Assembly: GCF_003122205.1 (NCBI RefSeq)
Contig: NZ_QEYE01000008.1
Coordinates: forward strand, 1 to 64,000
Reading direction: 5' to 3'
DNA: 64,000 nucleotides
Source of the DNA: Maritimibacter sp. 55A14
GTDB lineage: Bacteria > Pseudomonadota > Alphaproteobacteria > Rhodobacterales > Rhodobacteraceae
The notes below the pieces were generated by a model. The model searched no databases. It was not told the DNA's origin and worked only from the letters and a program-made list of their open reading frames with translations. Position numbers and translations under genes: made by a program. Each line of letters begins with the position of its first letter. Within the stretch, counting starts at the first letter, position 1. Positions 9,424-20,056 of the stretch are shown here, in pieces.

Positions 9424-9897
9424 ATGAAACTCAACGAACTGCGTGATAACGCGGGCGCGACCAAGAAGCGGATGCGCGTCGGCCGTGGCCCCGGCTCCGG
9501 CAAGGGCAAGACCGCCGGACGCGGCATCAAGGGTCAGAAGTCGCGCTCCGGCGTGGCGCTCAACGCCTATGAGGGCGGGCAGATGCCGCTTTACATGCGG
9601 CTGCCCAAGCGGGGCTTCAACAAGCCCAACCGCAAGCAATTCGCCGTCGTCAACCTGGGCATCCTCCAGAAATTCATCGACGCCAAGAAGCTCGACGCCA
9701 AGAAGCCGATCACCGAGGCCGCGCTGGTCGAGGCCGGCCTGGTGCGCCGCAAGCTCGACGGGGTGCGCATCCTGGCCAAGGGCGATTTCTCGGCTAAGGT
9801 CAAGATCGAGGTGACGGGCGCCTCCCGTGCCGCCATCGATGCGGTCGAGAAGGCGGGCGGCTCGCTGACCACGGCCGCGGCGCCGGCAGCGGAATAA
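9424..9897 (+). CDS. rplO: 50S ribosomal protein L15
   Basis: This 157-residue protein has the Gly-rich basic N-terminal arm [20 protein letters not shown] and [20 protein letters not shown], diagnostic of L15, which penetrates the 50S core. The start follows GAGGAGAAGCGAC. The C-terminus ends in an Ala-rich stretch. A structured 101-base leader lies between this gene and secY. Confidence 0.97.
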   Translation: MKLNELRDNAGATKKRMRVGRGPGSGKGKTAGRGIKGQKSRSGVALNAYEGGQMPLYMRLPKRGFNKPNRKQFAVVNLGILQKFIDAKKLDAKKPITEAALVEAGLVRRKLDGVRILAKGDFSAKVKIEVTGASRAAIDAVEKAGGSLTTAAAPAAE

Positions 9898-9904
9898 CGC
9901 TTGT

Positions 9905-9978
9905 CGGCGGCACTGCCGCCGCTTAAGTAATGACTGGTTTTCCGCGCCGCGAGACCTGAAAGACGGTCCTCGCGGCGC
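9905..9978 (+). promoter_or_regulatory. Structured leader upstream of secY (two hairpins)
   Basis: The first hairpin is CGGCGGC (9905-9911)/GCCGCCG (9915-9921) with a three-base loop. The second is a perfect 10-bp stem, GCGCCGCGAG (9944-9953)/CTCGCGGCGC (9969-9978), around a 15-base loop. The second ends 20 bases before the secY ATG and leaves GAGAAGGACAGG free as the ribosome-binding site. The arrangement could tune secY relative to ribosomal protein genes. This is inference from structure. Confidence 0.45.
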
Positions 9979-9998
9979 TTGCGCGAGAAGGACAGGGC

Positions 9999-11362
<1,364 letters not shown>

Positions 11363-11366
<4 letters not shown>

Positions 11367-11935
11367 ACATCATTCTGCTGGGCCCCCCGGGGGCGGGAAA
11401 AGGCACTCAGGCCGAGCGGCTGGTCGCCGAGCGCGGCCTGCTGCAACTCTCCACCGGGGACATGCTGCGCGCTGCCGTCGCGGCGGGCACCGAGGTCGGG
11501 CAGAAGGCCAAGGCGGTGATGGAGGCGGGGCAACTCGTCTCCGACGAGATCGTGATCGGCGTGGTGTCCGAGCGTCTCGACCAGCCGGACGCCAAGGGCG
11601 GCGTGATCTTCGACGGCTTCCCGCGTACCACCGCGCAGGCCGAGGCGCTGGACGCTCTGCTGGCCGAGAAGGGCATGACGCTGGACGCCGTGGTGGAGAT
11701 GCAGGTGGACGACGATCTGCTGGTCGGCCGCATCCAGACCCGCGCCACGGAAACCGGCGGCAGTCGCGCCGACGACAATGCCGAAACGCTGAAGGCGCGG
11801 CTCAAGGTCTACCACGCCGAAACCGCCCCGCTGATCGAGTATTACCGCAAGACCGGCAAGCTCAAGACGGTGGACGGATCGCTCAGCATCGACGGTGTGA
11901 CCGAGGCGATCCGCAAGGTGCTCGACGGGAAGTGA
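11363..11935 (+). CDS. adk: Adenylate kinase, short form
   Basis: Adenylate kinase interconverts ATP + AMP and 2 ADP. The P-loop GPPGAGKGT is at residues 7-15, followed by [10 protein letters not shown] and DGFPRT for AMP binding. At 190 residues it is the short form: the zinc-type LID insertion is replaced by a brief loop ([20 protein letters not shown]). It starts four bases inside secY. A GCCCGCC-C-GGCGGGC inverted repeat follows the stop at 11940-11954. Confidence 0.97.
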
Positions 11936-11955
11936 GGCAGCCCGCCCGGCGGGCC

Positions 11956-11984
11956 TTGACCTTGCCGGGAAAACCCCCTAACAG
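11956..11984 (+). promoter_or_regulatory. Candidate promoter for rpsM-rpsK-rpoA-rplQ
   Basis: TTGACC at 11956-11961 is followed after 17 bases by TAACAG at 11979-11984. Other -10 boxes found in this window (TAAACG, TAAAAC, TAACAA) share the TAA start. It lies in the 195-base gap between adk and rpsM, right after an inverted repeat, so it could drive the alpha operon independently. The sequence is seen; activity is inferred. Confidence 0.45.
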
Positions 11985-12130
11985 ACCGCATCCCGCGCTG
12001 AGAATCGCCTTGGTTTCATAGGCTCTTTCAGGTGACGGTCTCTCGTAAGACCCGGTGGCCGTGGCCGTCGGGTCGCTGTTGTGAAAAAAGGTTCTGGCGC
12101 TACGGAACCGCAACCAGAAGGTAGAACGAA

Positions 12131-12499
12131 TTGGCACGTATCGCTGGCGTGAACATCCCGACCCATAAACGGGTCCCCATCGCTTTGACCTATATCCACG
12201 GCATCGGCCACACCGCGGCCACGTCGATCTGCGAGGCCGTCGGCGTCGACGTGACGCGCCGCGTGAACGAGCTGTCGGATGCCGAGGTTCTGGCGATCCG
12301 CGAACATATCGACGCGAATTACACCGTCGAGGGCGACCTGCGCCGCGAAGTGCAGATGAACATCAAGAGCATGATGGACCTGGGCAACTATCGGGGCCTG
12401 CGCCATCGCCGCAACCTTCCCGTCCGCGGGCAGCGCACGCATACCAATGCGCGCACCCGCAAGGGCCCGGCAAAAGCCATTGCCGGCAAGAAGAAGTAA
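12131..12499 (+). CDS. rpsM: 30S ribosomal protein S13, TTG start
   Basis: This 122-residue protein [20 protein letters not shown] continues with [20 protein letters not shown] (helix-hairpin-helix) and ends with the basic [20 protein letters not shown] tail. S13 contacts the P-site tRNA and bridges to the 50S. The conserved MARIAG start is encoded by TTG at 12131; no in-frame ATG lies upstream, and AGAAGGT nearby serves as ribosome-binding site. A TTG start is unusual for a highly expressed ribosomal gene. Confidence 0.95.
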   Translation: MARIAGVNIPTHKRVPIALTYIHGIGHTAATSICEAVGVDVTRRVNELSDAEVLAIREHIDANYTVEGDLRREVQMNIKSMMDLGNYRGLRHRRNLPVRGQRTHTNARTRKGPAKAIAGKKK

Positions 12500-12514
12500 G
12501 GGAGGGACCGATAG

Positions 12515-12907
12515 ATGGCACGCGACACCAAACGCGCACCCCGCCGCAAGGAACGCAAGAACATCGCCGCCGGCGTGGCGCATGTGAACAGCTCCTTCAA
12601 CAACACCAAGATCCTGATCTCCGACGTGCAGGGCAACGCGATCGCCTGGTCGTCGGCCGGCAGCATGGGCTTCAAGGGCTCGCGCAAGTCGACGCCCTAT
12701 GCCGCCCAGCTTGCCGCCGAGGATGCGGGCCGCAAGGCCCAGGACCACGGCGTGAAGACGTTGGAGGTCGAGGTTCAGGGTCCCGGTTCGGGCCGTGAGA
12801 GCGCGCTGCGCGCCCTGGCGGCCGTGGGCTTCCAGATCACCTCGATCCGCGACGTCACGCCGATGGCGCATAACGGCTGCCGCCCGCCGAAGCGCCGGCG
12901 CGTCTGA
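12515..12907 (+). CDS. rpsK: 30S ribosomal protein S11
   Basis: This 130-residue protein has the S11 signature [37 protein letters not shown] and the invariant C-terminus [21 protein letters not shown]11 lies in the 30S platform beside the mRNA exit. GGGAGGG 6-12 bases upstream is the ribosome-binding site. A 109-base gap precedes rpoA. Confidence 0.98.
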   Translation: MARDTKRAPRRKERKNIAAGVAHVNSSFNNTKILISDVQGNAIAWSSAGSMGFKGSRKSTPYAAQLAAEDAGRKAQDHGVKTLEVEVQGPGSGRESALRALAAVGFQITSIRDVTPMAHNGCRPPKRRRV

Positions 12908-13016
12908 TCTTTGCAGCTTCGGGCCGCGCCGATACGCGCGGCCCGACTGCGTTCTGATTTTACCTCGGGCGTTCCCGGTCACGGGTCTGATCGGCGAACA
13001 GGAATGGAGGCATCAC

Positions 13017-14033
13017 ATGATCCACAAAAACTGGCAGGAACTTATCAAACCGACGCAGCTCGACATCCGTCCGGGTGCCGATCCGCAGCGCCAGGCCACG
13101 GTCGTGGCCGAACCGCTGGAGCGCGGTTTCGGCCTGACGCTGGGCAACGCGCTGCGCCGGGTTTTGCTGTCGTCGCTCCAGGGCGGGGCGATCACCAGCG
13201 TCCAGATCGACAACGTCCTGCATGAGTTCTCCTCGATCTCCGGCGTGCGCGAGGACGTGACGGACGTGATCCTCAACCTCAAGGGCGTCGCGCTGAGCAT
13301 GGAAGTCGAAGGGCCCAAGCGGCTGTCGATCACCGCGAAGGGACCGGGCGTCGTCACCGCTGGCGACATTTCCGAGAGCTCGGGCATCGAGGTTCTGAAC
13401 CGCGATCATGTGATCTGCCACCTCGACGAGGATGCCGATCTCTTCATGGAAATGACCGTGAACACCGGCAAGGGTTATGTCGCATCCGACAAGAACCGCC
13501 CCGAGGATGCGCCGATCGGCCTGATCCCGATCGACGCGATCTATTCGCCGGTCAAGCGCGTTTCCTACGACGTGCAGCCCACCCGCGAGGGCCAGGTGCT
13601 GGATTATGACAAGCTGACCATGAAGGTCGATACAGACGGCTCGATCAGCCCCGATGACGCGGTCGCTTTCGCCGCGCGCATCCTGCAGGACCAGCTTTCG
13701 ATCTTCGTCAATTTCGAGGAGCCGGAATCGGCCGGCCGCCAGGACGACGAGGACGAGCTGGAGTTCAACCCGCTGCTGCTCAAGAAGGTCGACGAGCTGG
13801 AGCTTTCGGTGCGTTCGGCCAACTGCCTGAAGAACGATAACATCGTCTATATCGGCGATCTGATTCAGAAGACCGAGGCCGAGATGTTGCGCACGCCGAA
13901 TTTCGGCCGCAAGTCGCTCAACGAGATCAAGGAAGTGCTGTCGGCCATGGGCCTGCATCTGGGCATGGACCTGATCGACTGGCCGCCCGACAATATCGAG
14001 GAGTTGGCCAAGAAGTTCGAGGATCAATTCTGA
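13017..14033 (+). CDS. rpoA: RNA polymerase alpha subunit
   Basis: This 338-residue protein has the alpha-NTD assembly motif [20 protein letters not shown] and the C-terminal domain with [20 protein letters not shown] and [20 protein letters not shown], which contacts UP elements and activators. I use the ATG at 13017 after GGAATGGAGG, which gives the standard [12 protein letters not shown] start; the frame is open far upstream but not conserved. The length is typical of the family. Confidence 0.98.
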   Translation: MIHKNWQELIKPTQLDIRPGADPQRQATVVAEPLERGFGLTLGNALRRVLLSSLQGGAITSVQIDNVLHEFSSISGVREDVTDVILNLKGVALSMEVEGPKRLSITAKGPGVVTAGDISESSGIEVLNRDHVICHLDEDADLFMEMTVNTGKGYVASDKNRPEDAPIGLIPIDAIYSPVKRVSYDVQPTREGQVLDYDKLTMKVDTDGSISPDDAVAFAARILQDQLSIFVNFEEPESAGRQDDEDELEFNPLLLKKVDELELSVRSANCLKNDNIVYIGDLIQKTEAEMLRTPNFGRKSLNEIKEVLSAMGLHLGMDLIDWPPDNIEELAKKFEDQF

Positions 14034-14040
14034 TCCTTGC

Positions 14041-14066
14041 GCAGGCCGGGCCCCGGTCCGGCCTGC
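14041..14066 (+). promoter_or_regulatory. Stem-loop between rpoA and rplQ
   Basis: GCAGGCCGG (14041-14049) pairs with CCGGCCTGC (14058-14066) around an eight-base loop, eight bases after the rpoA stop. It lacks a T tract. It joins a series of similar GC stems in the longer gaps of this cluster and may stabilise or process the mRNA. Confidence 0.4.
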
Positions 14067-14154
14067 CCGAAAACCGGGCAATCCCGCCCCAAGGAGAGCG
14101 GCTGACACGCATCGGCCGCCGGACAAAGCAAAAAGCAAGACCGGAGACAAGAAA

Positions 14155-14574
14155 ATGCGTCACGCAAAAGGCTACCGCCGCCTGAACCGCACCCACGAGC
14201 ACCGCAAGGCGCTCTGGGCGAACATGGCCGGCTCGCTCATCGAACATGAGCAGATCAAGACCACCCTGCCCAAGGCCAAGGAACTGCGCAGCGTCGTGGA
14301 GAAACTCGTCACGCTGGGCAAGCGCGGCGATCTGCATGCCCGCCGCCAGGCGGCCGCGCAGCTCAAGCAGGACGCCCATGTGGCCAAGCTCTTCGATGTG
14401 CTGGGGCCGCGCTACAAGGACCGCCAGGGCGGCTATGTGCGCGTTCTGAAGGCGGGCTTCCGCTATGGCGACATGGCGCCGATGGCGATCATCGAATTTG
14501 TCGACCGCGACGCGGACGCCAAGGGCAAGGCCGACCGCGAGCGCGTCGTCGCGGAAGAGGCGGCCGAGGAATAA
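14155..14574 (+). CDS. rplQ: 50S ribosomal protein L17
   Basis: This 139-residue protein starts [20 protein letters not shown] and contains [20 protein letters not shown], both L17 signatures. L17 lies near the tunnel exit on the 50S surface. The C-terminus carries an acidic Ala/Glu tail. It is the last gene of the alpha operon and is followed by a strong inverted repeat. Confidence 0.98.
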   Translation: MRHAKGYRRLNRTHEHRKALWANMAGSLIEHEQIKTTLPKAKELRSVVEKLVTLGKRGDLHARRQAAAQLKQDAHVAKLFDVLGPRYKDRQGGYVRVLKAGFRYGDMAPMAIIEFVDRDADAKGKADRERVVAEEAAEE

Positions 14575-14599
14575 GACCCGCCCACAGGGCCGGGAACGC

Positions 14600-14629
14600 G
14601 ACACCCCCGCCGGGACCGGCGGGGGTGTC
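14600..14629 (+). terminator. Terminator of the ribosomal protein cluster
   Basis: GACACCCCCGCCGG (14600-14613) and CCGGCGGGGGTGTC (14616-14629) form a perfect 14-base inverted repeat 25 bases after the rplQ stop. The T tract is weak (TCTGCCGTTT), but the stem is very stable and its place at the end of the cluster supports termination. Confidence 0.65.
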
Positions 14630-14710
14630 TGCCGTTTGGGGCCTGCTCCGGCGTTGCATCCGGCGGCGCGCGGGGGCATATCCGGTCCAGACCAGAAGCC
14701 GGAGGACGAC

Positions 14711-16099
14711 ATGCCCCTCAAACGCATCCCCGCCGCGTTCGCCGCCCTCGTCATCGCCACCGCAGCGTGCGCCGAGATCCCGGTGCCGCAATCCCCGGCA
14801 CAGATAAGCCTGAGCTTCGCGCCGGTCGTGCGCGAGGTGACGCCCGCGGTGGTCAACATCTACGCCAAGCGCGTGGTCGCGGCGCGCCGCAGCCCCTTCG
14901 CCGACGATCCCTTCTTCGAGGACTTCTTCCGCAATTTCGGCCGCCCCACGCCGCGGGTGCAGAACTCGCTGGGTTCCGGCGTGATCCTGTCGCCCGACGG
15001 GTTGGTCGTGTCGAACTACCATGTCGTCGGGCAGGCCACCGAAATCCGCGTCGTCCTGAACGACCGTCGCGAGTACGAGGCCGAGGTGCTGCTGGGCGAC
15101 AAGGAGGCCGATCTGGCGGTGCTCAGGCTCAAGGGCGCCGAGGGGTTGCCGGCGCTCGCGCTGCGCGATTCCGACAGTATCGAGGTGGGCGACCTGGTGC
15201 TGGCGGTCGGCAACCCTTTCGGCATCGGGCAGACCGTGTCGAGCGGGATCATCTCGGGGCTGGCGCGCTCGGGCCTCTTCGTGGGCAATGCGCGGGGCTA
15301 TTTCATCCAGACCGACGCGGCGATCAATCCGGGCAATTCCGGTGGCGCGCTGGTCGATATCGAGGGCCGCCTCGTCGGGGTCAACACCGCGATCCTGTCG
15401 CGCTCGGGCGGCTCCAACGGGATCGGCTTCGCGATCCCGTCGAACCTGGTGGCGCGGTTCCTAGATCAGGCGCGGGCAGGCGCGCGCGACTACACCCGCC
15501 CCTGGGCCGGGATGTCGGGGCAGGCGGTCGATGCCGATCTCGCCATCGGGCTGGGCCTGGCGGAGCCGCGCGGCATGGTCGTCTCGGCGCTGCATCCCGA
15601 AAGCCCCTTCGCCGCGGCGGGGCTGGCCACCGGCGACGTGGTCGTGGCCATCGACGAGCAGCCGGTCAACAGCCCGCACGAGATGCTCTTCCGGCTCTCG
15701 GCGCGGGGCATCGGGAACGTGGCGCGGGTTGCCTATCTGCGCGACGGCGCGCGGCGGGTGGCGGAACTGCGCCTGATCCCGCCGCCCGAGACGCCCGCCC
15801 GCGATCCCCGCACCATCGCGGGCGAGACGCCGCTTCAGGGCCTGAACGTCAGCAACATCAACCCCGCGGTGATCGCCGAGACCGGCCTGCCGCTCGACGC
15901 GGCCGGCGTCCTGGTGACCGGGGTGGACGGATTCGTGCGCCGCACCGGGTTGCGTCCCGGCGATATCCTGCTGGAGATCAACACGCGCGAGATCGCCACC
16001 ACCGCCGATGCCGAACGCGCCGCGCATGACATGCAGCGAACCTGGGAACTGCGGTTCCTGCGCGACGGGCGGGCGCAGTCCGTCCGCTTCCGCATCTGA
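14711..16099 (+). CDS. DegP/DegQ-type periplasmic serine protease
   Basis: This 462-residue Do-family protease has an N-terminal signal sequence (residues 1 to about 21, cleavage near ACA-EIP). The catalytic triad is His104 (SNYHVV), Asp134 (EADLAVL) and Ser210 (NPGNSGGAL). Two PDZ domains follow, at about 275-360 and 375-460. Such proteins degrade or refold misfolded periplasmic proteins. The ATG at 14711 follows CCGGAGGACGAC. It is 111 bases from rarA's upstream stop region and may be co-transcribed with rarA. Several paralogues are normal in this group, so I give no degP/degQ symbol. Confidence 0.93.
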   Translation: MPLKRIPAAFAALVIATAACAEIPVPQSPAQISLSFAPVVREVTPAVVNIYAKRVVAARRSPFADDPFFEDFFRNFGRPTPRVQNSLGSGVILSPDGLVVSNYHVVGQATEIRVVLNDRREYEAEVLLGDKEADLAVLRLKGAEGLPALALRDSDSIEVGDLVLAVGNPFGIGQTVSSGIISGLARSGLFVGNARGYFIQTDAAINPGNSGGALVDIEGRLVGVNTAILSRSGGSNGIGFAIPSNLVARFLDQARAGARDYTRPWAGMSGQAVDADLAIGLGLAEPRGMVVSALHPESPFAAAGLATGDVVVAIDEQPVNSPHEMLFRLSARGIGNVARVAYLRDGARRVAELRLIPPPETPARDPRTIAGETPLQGLNVSNINPAVIAETGLPLDAAGVLVTGVDGFVRRTGLRPGDILLEINTREIATTADAERAAHDMQRTWELRFLRDGRAQSVRFRI

Positions 16100-16136
16100 T
16101 GCTTTTCGCCGCGGCGCGCAGGGCGTAGACAGGGGC

Positions 16137-17453
16137 ATGGCCGATCTCTTCGAACAGGCCGGGGCTGACCCGGCGCCCGACGCCCCGCGGCCGCTGGCCG
16201 ACCGGCTGCGCCCGGCGCGGCTGGCGGATGTGATCGGGCAGGAGCATGTGCTGGGCCCCGACGCGCCGCTGGGCGTGATGCTGTCTGGCGGGCACCTGTC
16301 GTCGCTCATCCTCTGGGGGCCGCCGGGGGTGGGCAAGACCACGATCGCGCGGCTCCTGGCCGACGAGACCGACCTGACCTTCGTGCAGATCAGCGCGATC
16401 TTCACCGGGGTGCCGGAGCTTCGCAAGGTCTTCGAGGCGGCCAAGCATCGGCGCGCGAACGGGCAGGGGACACTGCTTTTCGTGGACGAGATTCACCGTT
16501 TCAACAAGGCGCAGCAGGACGGTTTCCTGCCCCATATGGAGGATGGCACGATCCTCCTGGTCGGCGCGACGACGGAGAACCCGTCCTTTGAGCTGAATGC
16601 GGCGCTGCTGAGCCGGGCGCAGGTGCTGGTGCTGGAACGGCTGGAACTGAGGGATCTGGAGTTGCTCGCGCAACGCGCGGAACGCGAGTTGGGCCGCCCC
16701 CTGCCGCTGACCGGTGAGGCCCGCGAGGCGTTGCTGGAAATGGCCGATGGCGACGGCCGCGCGGTGCTCAACCTCATTGAACAGATCGCGGCCTGGCAGG
16801 TCGAGAAGCCGCTCGATCCCAAGGCGCTGGGTGCGCGGCTGATGCGGCGCGCGGCACAATATGACAAGTCCGGCGACGCGCATTACAACCTGATCTCGGC
16901 ACTGCACAAGTCGGTTCGCGGCTCGGACCCGGATGCGGCGCTCTACTGGCTGGCGCGGATGCTGGAGGGCGGCGAGGACCCGCGCTACCTGGCGCGCCGC
17001 ATCACCCGCATGGCGGTGGAGGATATCGGGCTGGCCGACACCCATGCGCAGACTTTCTGCCTGGAGGCGTGGCAAATCTACGAGCGCTTGGGCAGCCCGG
17101 AGGGCGAGCTTGCCCTCGCCGAGGCGGTGATCTACCTGGCGCTGGCGCCCAAGTCGAACGCCGCCTATGCTGCCTACAAGGCGGCGCGGCGCGCGGCGAA
17201 GGAGACGGGCTCGAACCCGCCGCCCAAGCATATCCTGAACGCCCCGACCGGGCTGATGAAGGATCAGGGATACGGCAAGGGCTATGAGTACGACCATGAC
17301 GCGGAGGCCGGGTTTTCCGGGCAGAACTACTTTCCCGACGGCATGCCGCGCGGGGTCTATTACACCCCCGTCGAGCGCGGCTTCGAGCGCGATCTGGCCA
17401 AGCGGGTTGCCTGGTTTGCCAAGCTGCGCGCGAAACGGCAAGCTGAGGGCTGA
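16137..17453 (+). CDS. rarA: Replication-associated recombination protein RarA (MgsA)
   Basis: This 438-residue AAA+ ATPase has Walker [10 protein letters not shown] at residues 61-69, Walker [12 protein letters not shown] around 117, sensor 1 [12 protein letters not shown] and the RarA/WRNIP1 C-terminal domain ([33 protein letters not shown]-like [19 protein letters not shown]). RarA acts on stalled replication forks. I start at the ATG at 16137 (MADLFEQAG) because the family begins with this DLF peptide. The gene lies 37 bases after the protease stop. Confidence 0.96.
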   Translation: MADLFEQAGADPAPDAPRPLADRLRPARLADVIGQEHVLGPDAPLGVMLSGGHLSSLILWGPPGVGKTTIARLLADETDLTFVQISAIFTGVPELRKVFEAAKHRRANGQGTLLFVDEIHRFNKAQQDGFLPHMEDGTILLVGATTENPSFELNAALLSRAQVLVLERLELRDLELLAQRAERELGRPLPLTGEAREALLEMADGDGRAVLNLIEQIAAWQVEKPLDPKALGARLMRRAAQYDKSGDAHYNLISALHKSVRGSDPDAALYWLARMLEGGEDPRYLARRITRMAVEDIGLADTHAQTFCLEAWQIYERLGSPEGELALAEAVIYLALAPKSNAAYAAYKAARRAAKETGSNPPPKHILNAPTGLMKDQGYGKGYEYDHDAEAGFSGQNYFPDGMPRGVYYTPVERGFERDLAKRVAWFAKLRAKRQAEG

Positions 17454-17512
17454 AGGCCGGGGGCGGCATCCGGCGCGGAAAACACCGGAGCGCGGGCAAC
17501 CTTCGAGGGCTC

Positions 17513-17533
17513 CGAAATCCCCGCAGGATTTCG
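17513..17533 (+). terminator. Hairpin in the rarA-crcB gap
   Basis: CGAAATCC (17513-17520) and GGATTTCG (17526-17533) form a perfect 8-bp stem with loop CCGCA, 60 bases after the rarA stop. There is no T run. It may mark a weak terminator or processing site. I looked for a fluoride-riboswitch fold ahead of crcB and did not find its conserved segments. Confidence 0.35.
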
Positions 17534-17608
17534 CGCCGCAATCCGTTCGCGGTGGGCGGCGCGCGCTCTCGACTTGACATCATCGGGCCAAGGCAACAAA
17601 CCGCGTCC

Positions 17609-17989
17609 ATGTTGACAACGCTTCTCCAGGTTGCCCTTGGCGGCGCGATCGGCGCCTCGCTCCGCTACTCGGTGGGGGTGGGGATCGTGCGCGTGTTCGG
17701 TTTTCACAGCTTTCCGCTCGGGATCATCACGGTGAATATCCTCGGCTCGTTCCTGATGGGTGTCTTCGTCGTGGTCGCGGCCAATCGCGGGCTGACCTGG
17801 CTGGGCCCGTTCATCATGACCGGGATGCTGGGCGGGTTCACGACGTTTTCGTCCTTTTCGCTGGAGGCGGCGACACTTTACGAACGGGGCGACCTCGTGG
17901 GCACGGCGCTCTATGTTGGGCTGTCGGTGGCCTGTTCGATCCTGGGCCTGTTCCTGGGCATGTGGCTGATGCGCGGGGCCATGGCATGA
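17609..17989 (+). CDS. crcB: Fluoride channel CrcB/FluC
   Basis: This 126-residue protein has four membrane segments and the Fluc signatures GGAIGASLRYSVG, TVNILGSFLMG and MLGGFTTFSSFSLE. The last contains the Phe/Ser residues lining the fluoride pore. Fluc forms an antiparallel dimer that exports fluoride. The ATG at 17609 gives the usual length. Its stop overlaps the start of the pseudouridine synthase gene (ATGA), a coupling without an obvious functional link. Confidence 0.94.
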   Translation: MLTTLLQVALGGAIGASLRYSVGVGIVRVFGFHSFPLGIITVNILGSFLMGVFVVVAANRGLTWLGPFIMTGMLGGFTTFSSFSLEAATLYERGDLVGTALYVGLSVACSILGLFLGMWLMRGAMA

Positions 17990-19038
17990 GCGGCGTGCAG
18001 ACCGTCGAGATCGGCGCGGGCGAGGGCGATCAGCGGCTTGACCGCTGGTTCCGGAGGCGCTTCCCGGATGTGCCGCAGGGCCGGATCGAGAAGATGTGCC
18101 GCAAGGGCGAGATCCGCGTCGATGGCGGCCGGGTAAAGCCCGCGACCCGCATCGCGGAGGGGCAGTCGGTGCGGGTGCCGCCGCTTCCCGAACCGCAGGC
18201 ACGGGCCGCAGCCGTGCCCGCCGGGCCGCGCATTTCAGAGGCGGACGCGCAGATGATCCGCGATGCGGTGCTCTGGCGCGACGATCATATCATCGCGCTC
18301 AACAAGCCGCCGGGGCTGCCCACGCAGGGCGGCAGCGGGCAGGGCGACCGCCATGTGGATGCGCTGGCCGAGGCGTTGCGTTTCGGGCTGGACGAAAAAC
18401 CGCGCCTCGTGCACCGGCTGGACAAGGACACGTCCGGGCTGTTGCTGCTGGCGCGGACCCGCGCCGTCGCCGGGGCGCTGACGCGGGCCTTCCGGGCGCG
18501 CGAGACGCGCAAGATATACTGGGCGGTGGTCGCGGGCGTGCCGCATCCGCGCATGGGCACCATTCGCTTCGGGCTGGTCAAGGCACCGGGCCACGGGCCA
18601 CAGGGCGGCGGCGAAAAGATGCTCTGCCTGCACCCGGACGCGGTGGAAGGCACGCCGGGCGCGCGCGGCGCGACGACGGATTATGCGGTGCTCTCGGCGC
18701 TGGCCAAGCGCGCCGCCTGGGTCGCGCTGGTGCCCGTCACCGGCCGGACGCATCAGCTTCGCGCGCATATGGCCGAGATCGGTCATCCCATCGTGGGTGA
18801 CGGAAAATACGGCGGGTCGGGGCAGGAGAACCTGGGCGACGGCTGGGGCGCGCAGCTTGGCGGCGACATCTCGCGCAAGCTGCACCTGCATGCCCGCAGC
18901 CTGACACTGACCCACCCGGTGACCGGCCGCGCGCTGCATCTGACCGCGCCGCTGCCCGAACATATGGCGCGCACCTGGAAGACCCTCGGCTGGTCGCCTG
19001 AGGAGGCGCCTGAGGATCCGTTCGCGGATCTGCCATGA
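17986..19038 (+). CDS. RluA-family rRNA pseudouridine synthase (RluC-like)
   Basis: This 350-residue protein has an N-terminal S4 RNA-binding domain (residues about 13-65, DQRLDRWFRRRFPDVPQGRI) and an RluA catalytic domain with VHRLDKDTSGLLLLAR, whose catalytic Asp is residue 146. Such enzymes convert uridines of 23S rRNA to pseudouridine; the domain layout and NKPPGLPTQGG fit RluC. The start overlaps crcB by four bases. The stop overlaps the ATG of an 18-codon frame that leads into the ATP12 gene. Confidence 0.9.
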   Translation: MSGVQTVEIGAGEGDQRLDRWFRRRFPDVPQGRIEKMCRKGEIRVDGGRVKPATRIAEGQSVRVPPLPEPQARAAAVPAGPRISEADAQMIRDAVLWRDDHIIALNKPPGLPTQGGSGQGDRHVDALAEALRFGLDEKPRLVHRLDKDTSGLLLLARTRAVAGALTRAFRARETRKIYWAVVAGVPHPRMGTIRFGLVKAPGHGPQGGGEKMLCLHPDAVEGTPGARGATTDYAVLSALAKRAAWVALVPVTGRTHQLRAHMAEIGHPIVGDGKYGGSGQENLGDGWGAQLGGDISRKLHLHARSLTLTHPVTGRALHLTAPLPEHMARTWKTLGWSPEEAPEDPFADLP

Positions 19039-19091
19039 GCGCGCCGCGGGGTTTCGAGATGCTGGACGACATCCGGATGGCAGAGACATGA
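19035..19091 (+). CDS. Possible 18-residue bridging peptide
   Basis: A frame of 18 codons (MSAPRGFEMLDDIRMAET) starts at an ATG overlapping the pseudouridine synthase stop (ATGA). It ends with a TGA overlapping the ATP12 start (ATGA). Both overlaps have the coupling geometry used across this window. It may be a translated relay that carries ribosomes into the ATP12 gene, or the vestige of a lost gene between the two. No function is implied by its sequence. Confidence 0.35.
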   Translation: MSAPRGFEMLDDIRMAET

Positions 19092-19798
19092 CCGAATGGA
19101 AGATGAAGCGCTTCTGGTCGGAAGCGCGGGCGGAACCGGCGGCGGCAGGCTTCGCGATCCTGCTCGACGGGCGGCCGGTCAAGACGCCGGCCAAAGCCGG
19201 GCTTTGCGTGCCGACGCGGACGCTGGCCGATGCCGTGGCGGCGGAATGGGACGCCCAGAGCGGTCCCGTGCGCCCCGAGACAATGCCACTCACCCGCGCC
19301 GCCAACGCCGCTATCGACAAGGTCGCGATCCAGCAGGCCGAGGTGGCCGCGATGCTGGCGGAGTATGGCCGGACCGACCTGATTTGCTATCGCGCCGAAG
19401 GGCCGAACGAACTGGTGCGACGCCAGGAAGCGGCCTGGGACCCGCTCCTGGCGTGGTCGGCGGAGGAGGTGGGCGCACCGCTCGTCCCCACCACCGGAGT
19501 CGTGCATATCCGCCAGCCCGCCGCGAGCCTGGAACGGTTCGCCGAGGAGGTGCGCGGCTTCGATGCGTTCGGGCTGACCGCGCTACACGATCTGGTGACG
19601 CTCTCGGGCTCGCTGGTGATCGGGCTGGCCGCGCTGCGTGGAGCCTTCGACGGCGACGACCTGTGGCAACGGTCGCGAATCGACGAGATCTGGCAGCAGG
19701 AACAATGGGGCGAGGACGCGGAAGCGTCGCAGGCGGCCGCGCGCAAGGAGGCCGCCTTCGCGCAGGCGCTGGAATTCTTCCGCCTCTGTCGCCGCTGA
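19088..19798 (+). CDS. ATP12-family F1-ATPase assembly chaperone
   Basis: This 236-residue protein matches ATP12 over its length: KRFWSEARAEPAAAGFAILL, DGRPVKTPAKAGL, AAEWDAQSG, and TDLICYRAEGPNELVRRQEA. In mitochondria ATP12 binds F1 alpha to allow alpha3beta3 assembly; alphaproteobacteria carry the bacterial homologue. The acidic EEQWGEDAEASQ-like segment near the C-terminus (QQEQWGEDAEA) is conserved. A 258-base gap follows before aapJ. Confidence 0.92.
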   Translation: MTEWKMKRFWSEARAEPAAAGFAILLDGRPVKTPAKAGLCVPTRTLADAVAAEWDAQSGPVRPETMPLTRAANAAIDKVAIQQAEVAAMLAEYGRTDLICYRAEGPNELVRRQEAAWDPLLAWSAEEVGAPLVPTTGVVHIRQPAASLERFAEEVRGFDAFGLTALHDLVTLSGSLVIGLAALRGAFDGDDLWQRSRIDEIWQQEQWGEDAEASQAAARKEAAFAQALEFFRLCRR

Positions 19799-20056
19799 GT
19801 GCGCGCGAACCCGACTCCCCGGCGCAGCATTCCTGCGGCAGAGCTTCGCTCCCGGTACATAAGTTGCGTGGTCAGGATAGCGAGCCGCATCATGTGGGTA
19901 ACCCGAGGGAAAGCGGCCAGAGTCCACTTGACGCCTATGGTTACTTTTGCCCAAACTCTCTGCGCTGAGGGGGATGACATCTCTCACTTCATCGGTTTTG
20001 GCCCATGGGGCCGAAAGAACCGTCCTTTCGGGGCGGACCATCAGGAAGAGGTAGAC

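Noticed and set aside
12795-13016. N-terminal extension of rpoA
   Set aside because: The open frame upstream overlaps rpsK and is not conserved; the ATG at 13017 has GGAGG and the family start.
17454-17608. Fluoride riboswitch ahead of crcB
   Set aside because: The conserved fluoride-riboswitch segments are absent; only a simple 8-bp hairpin is visible.
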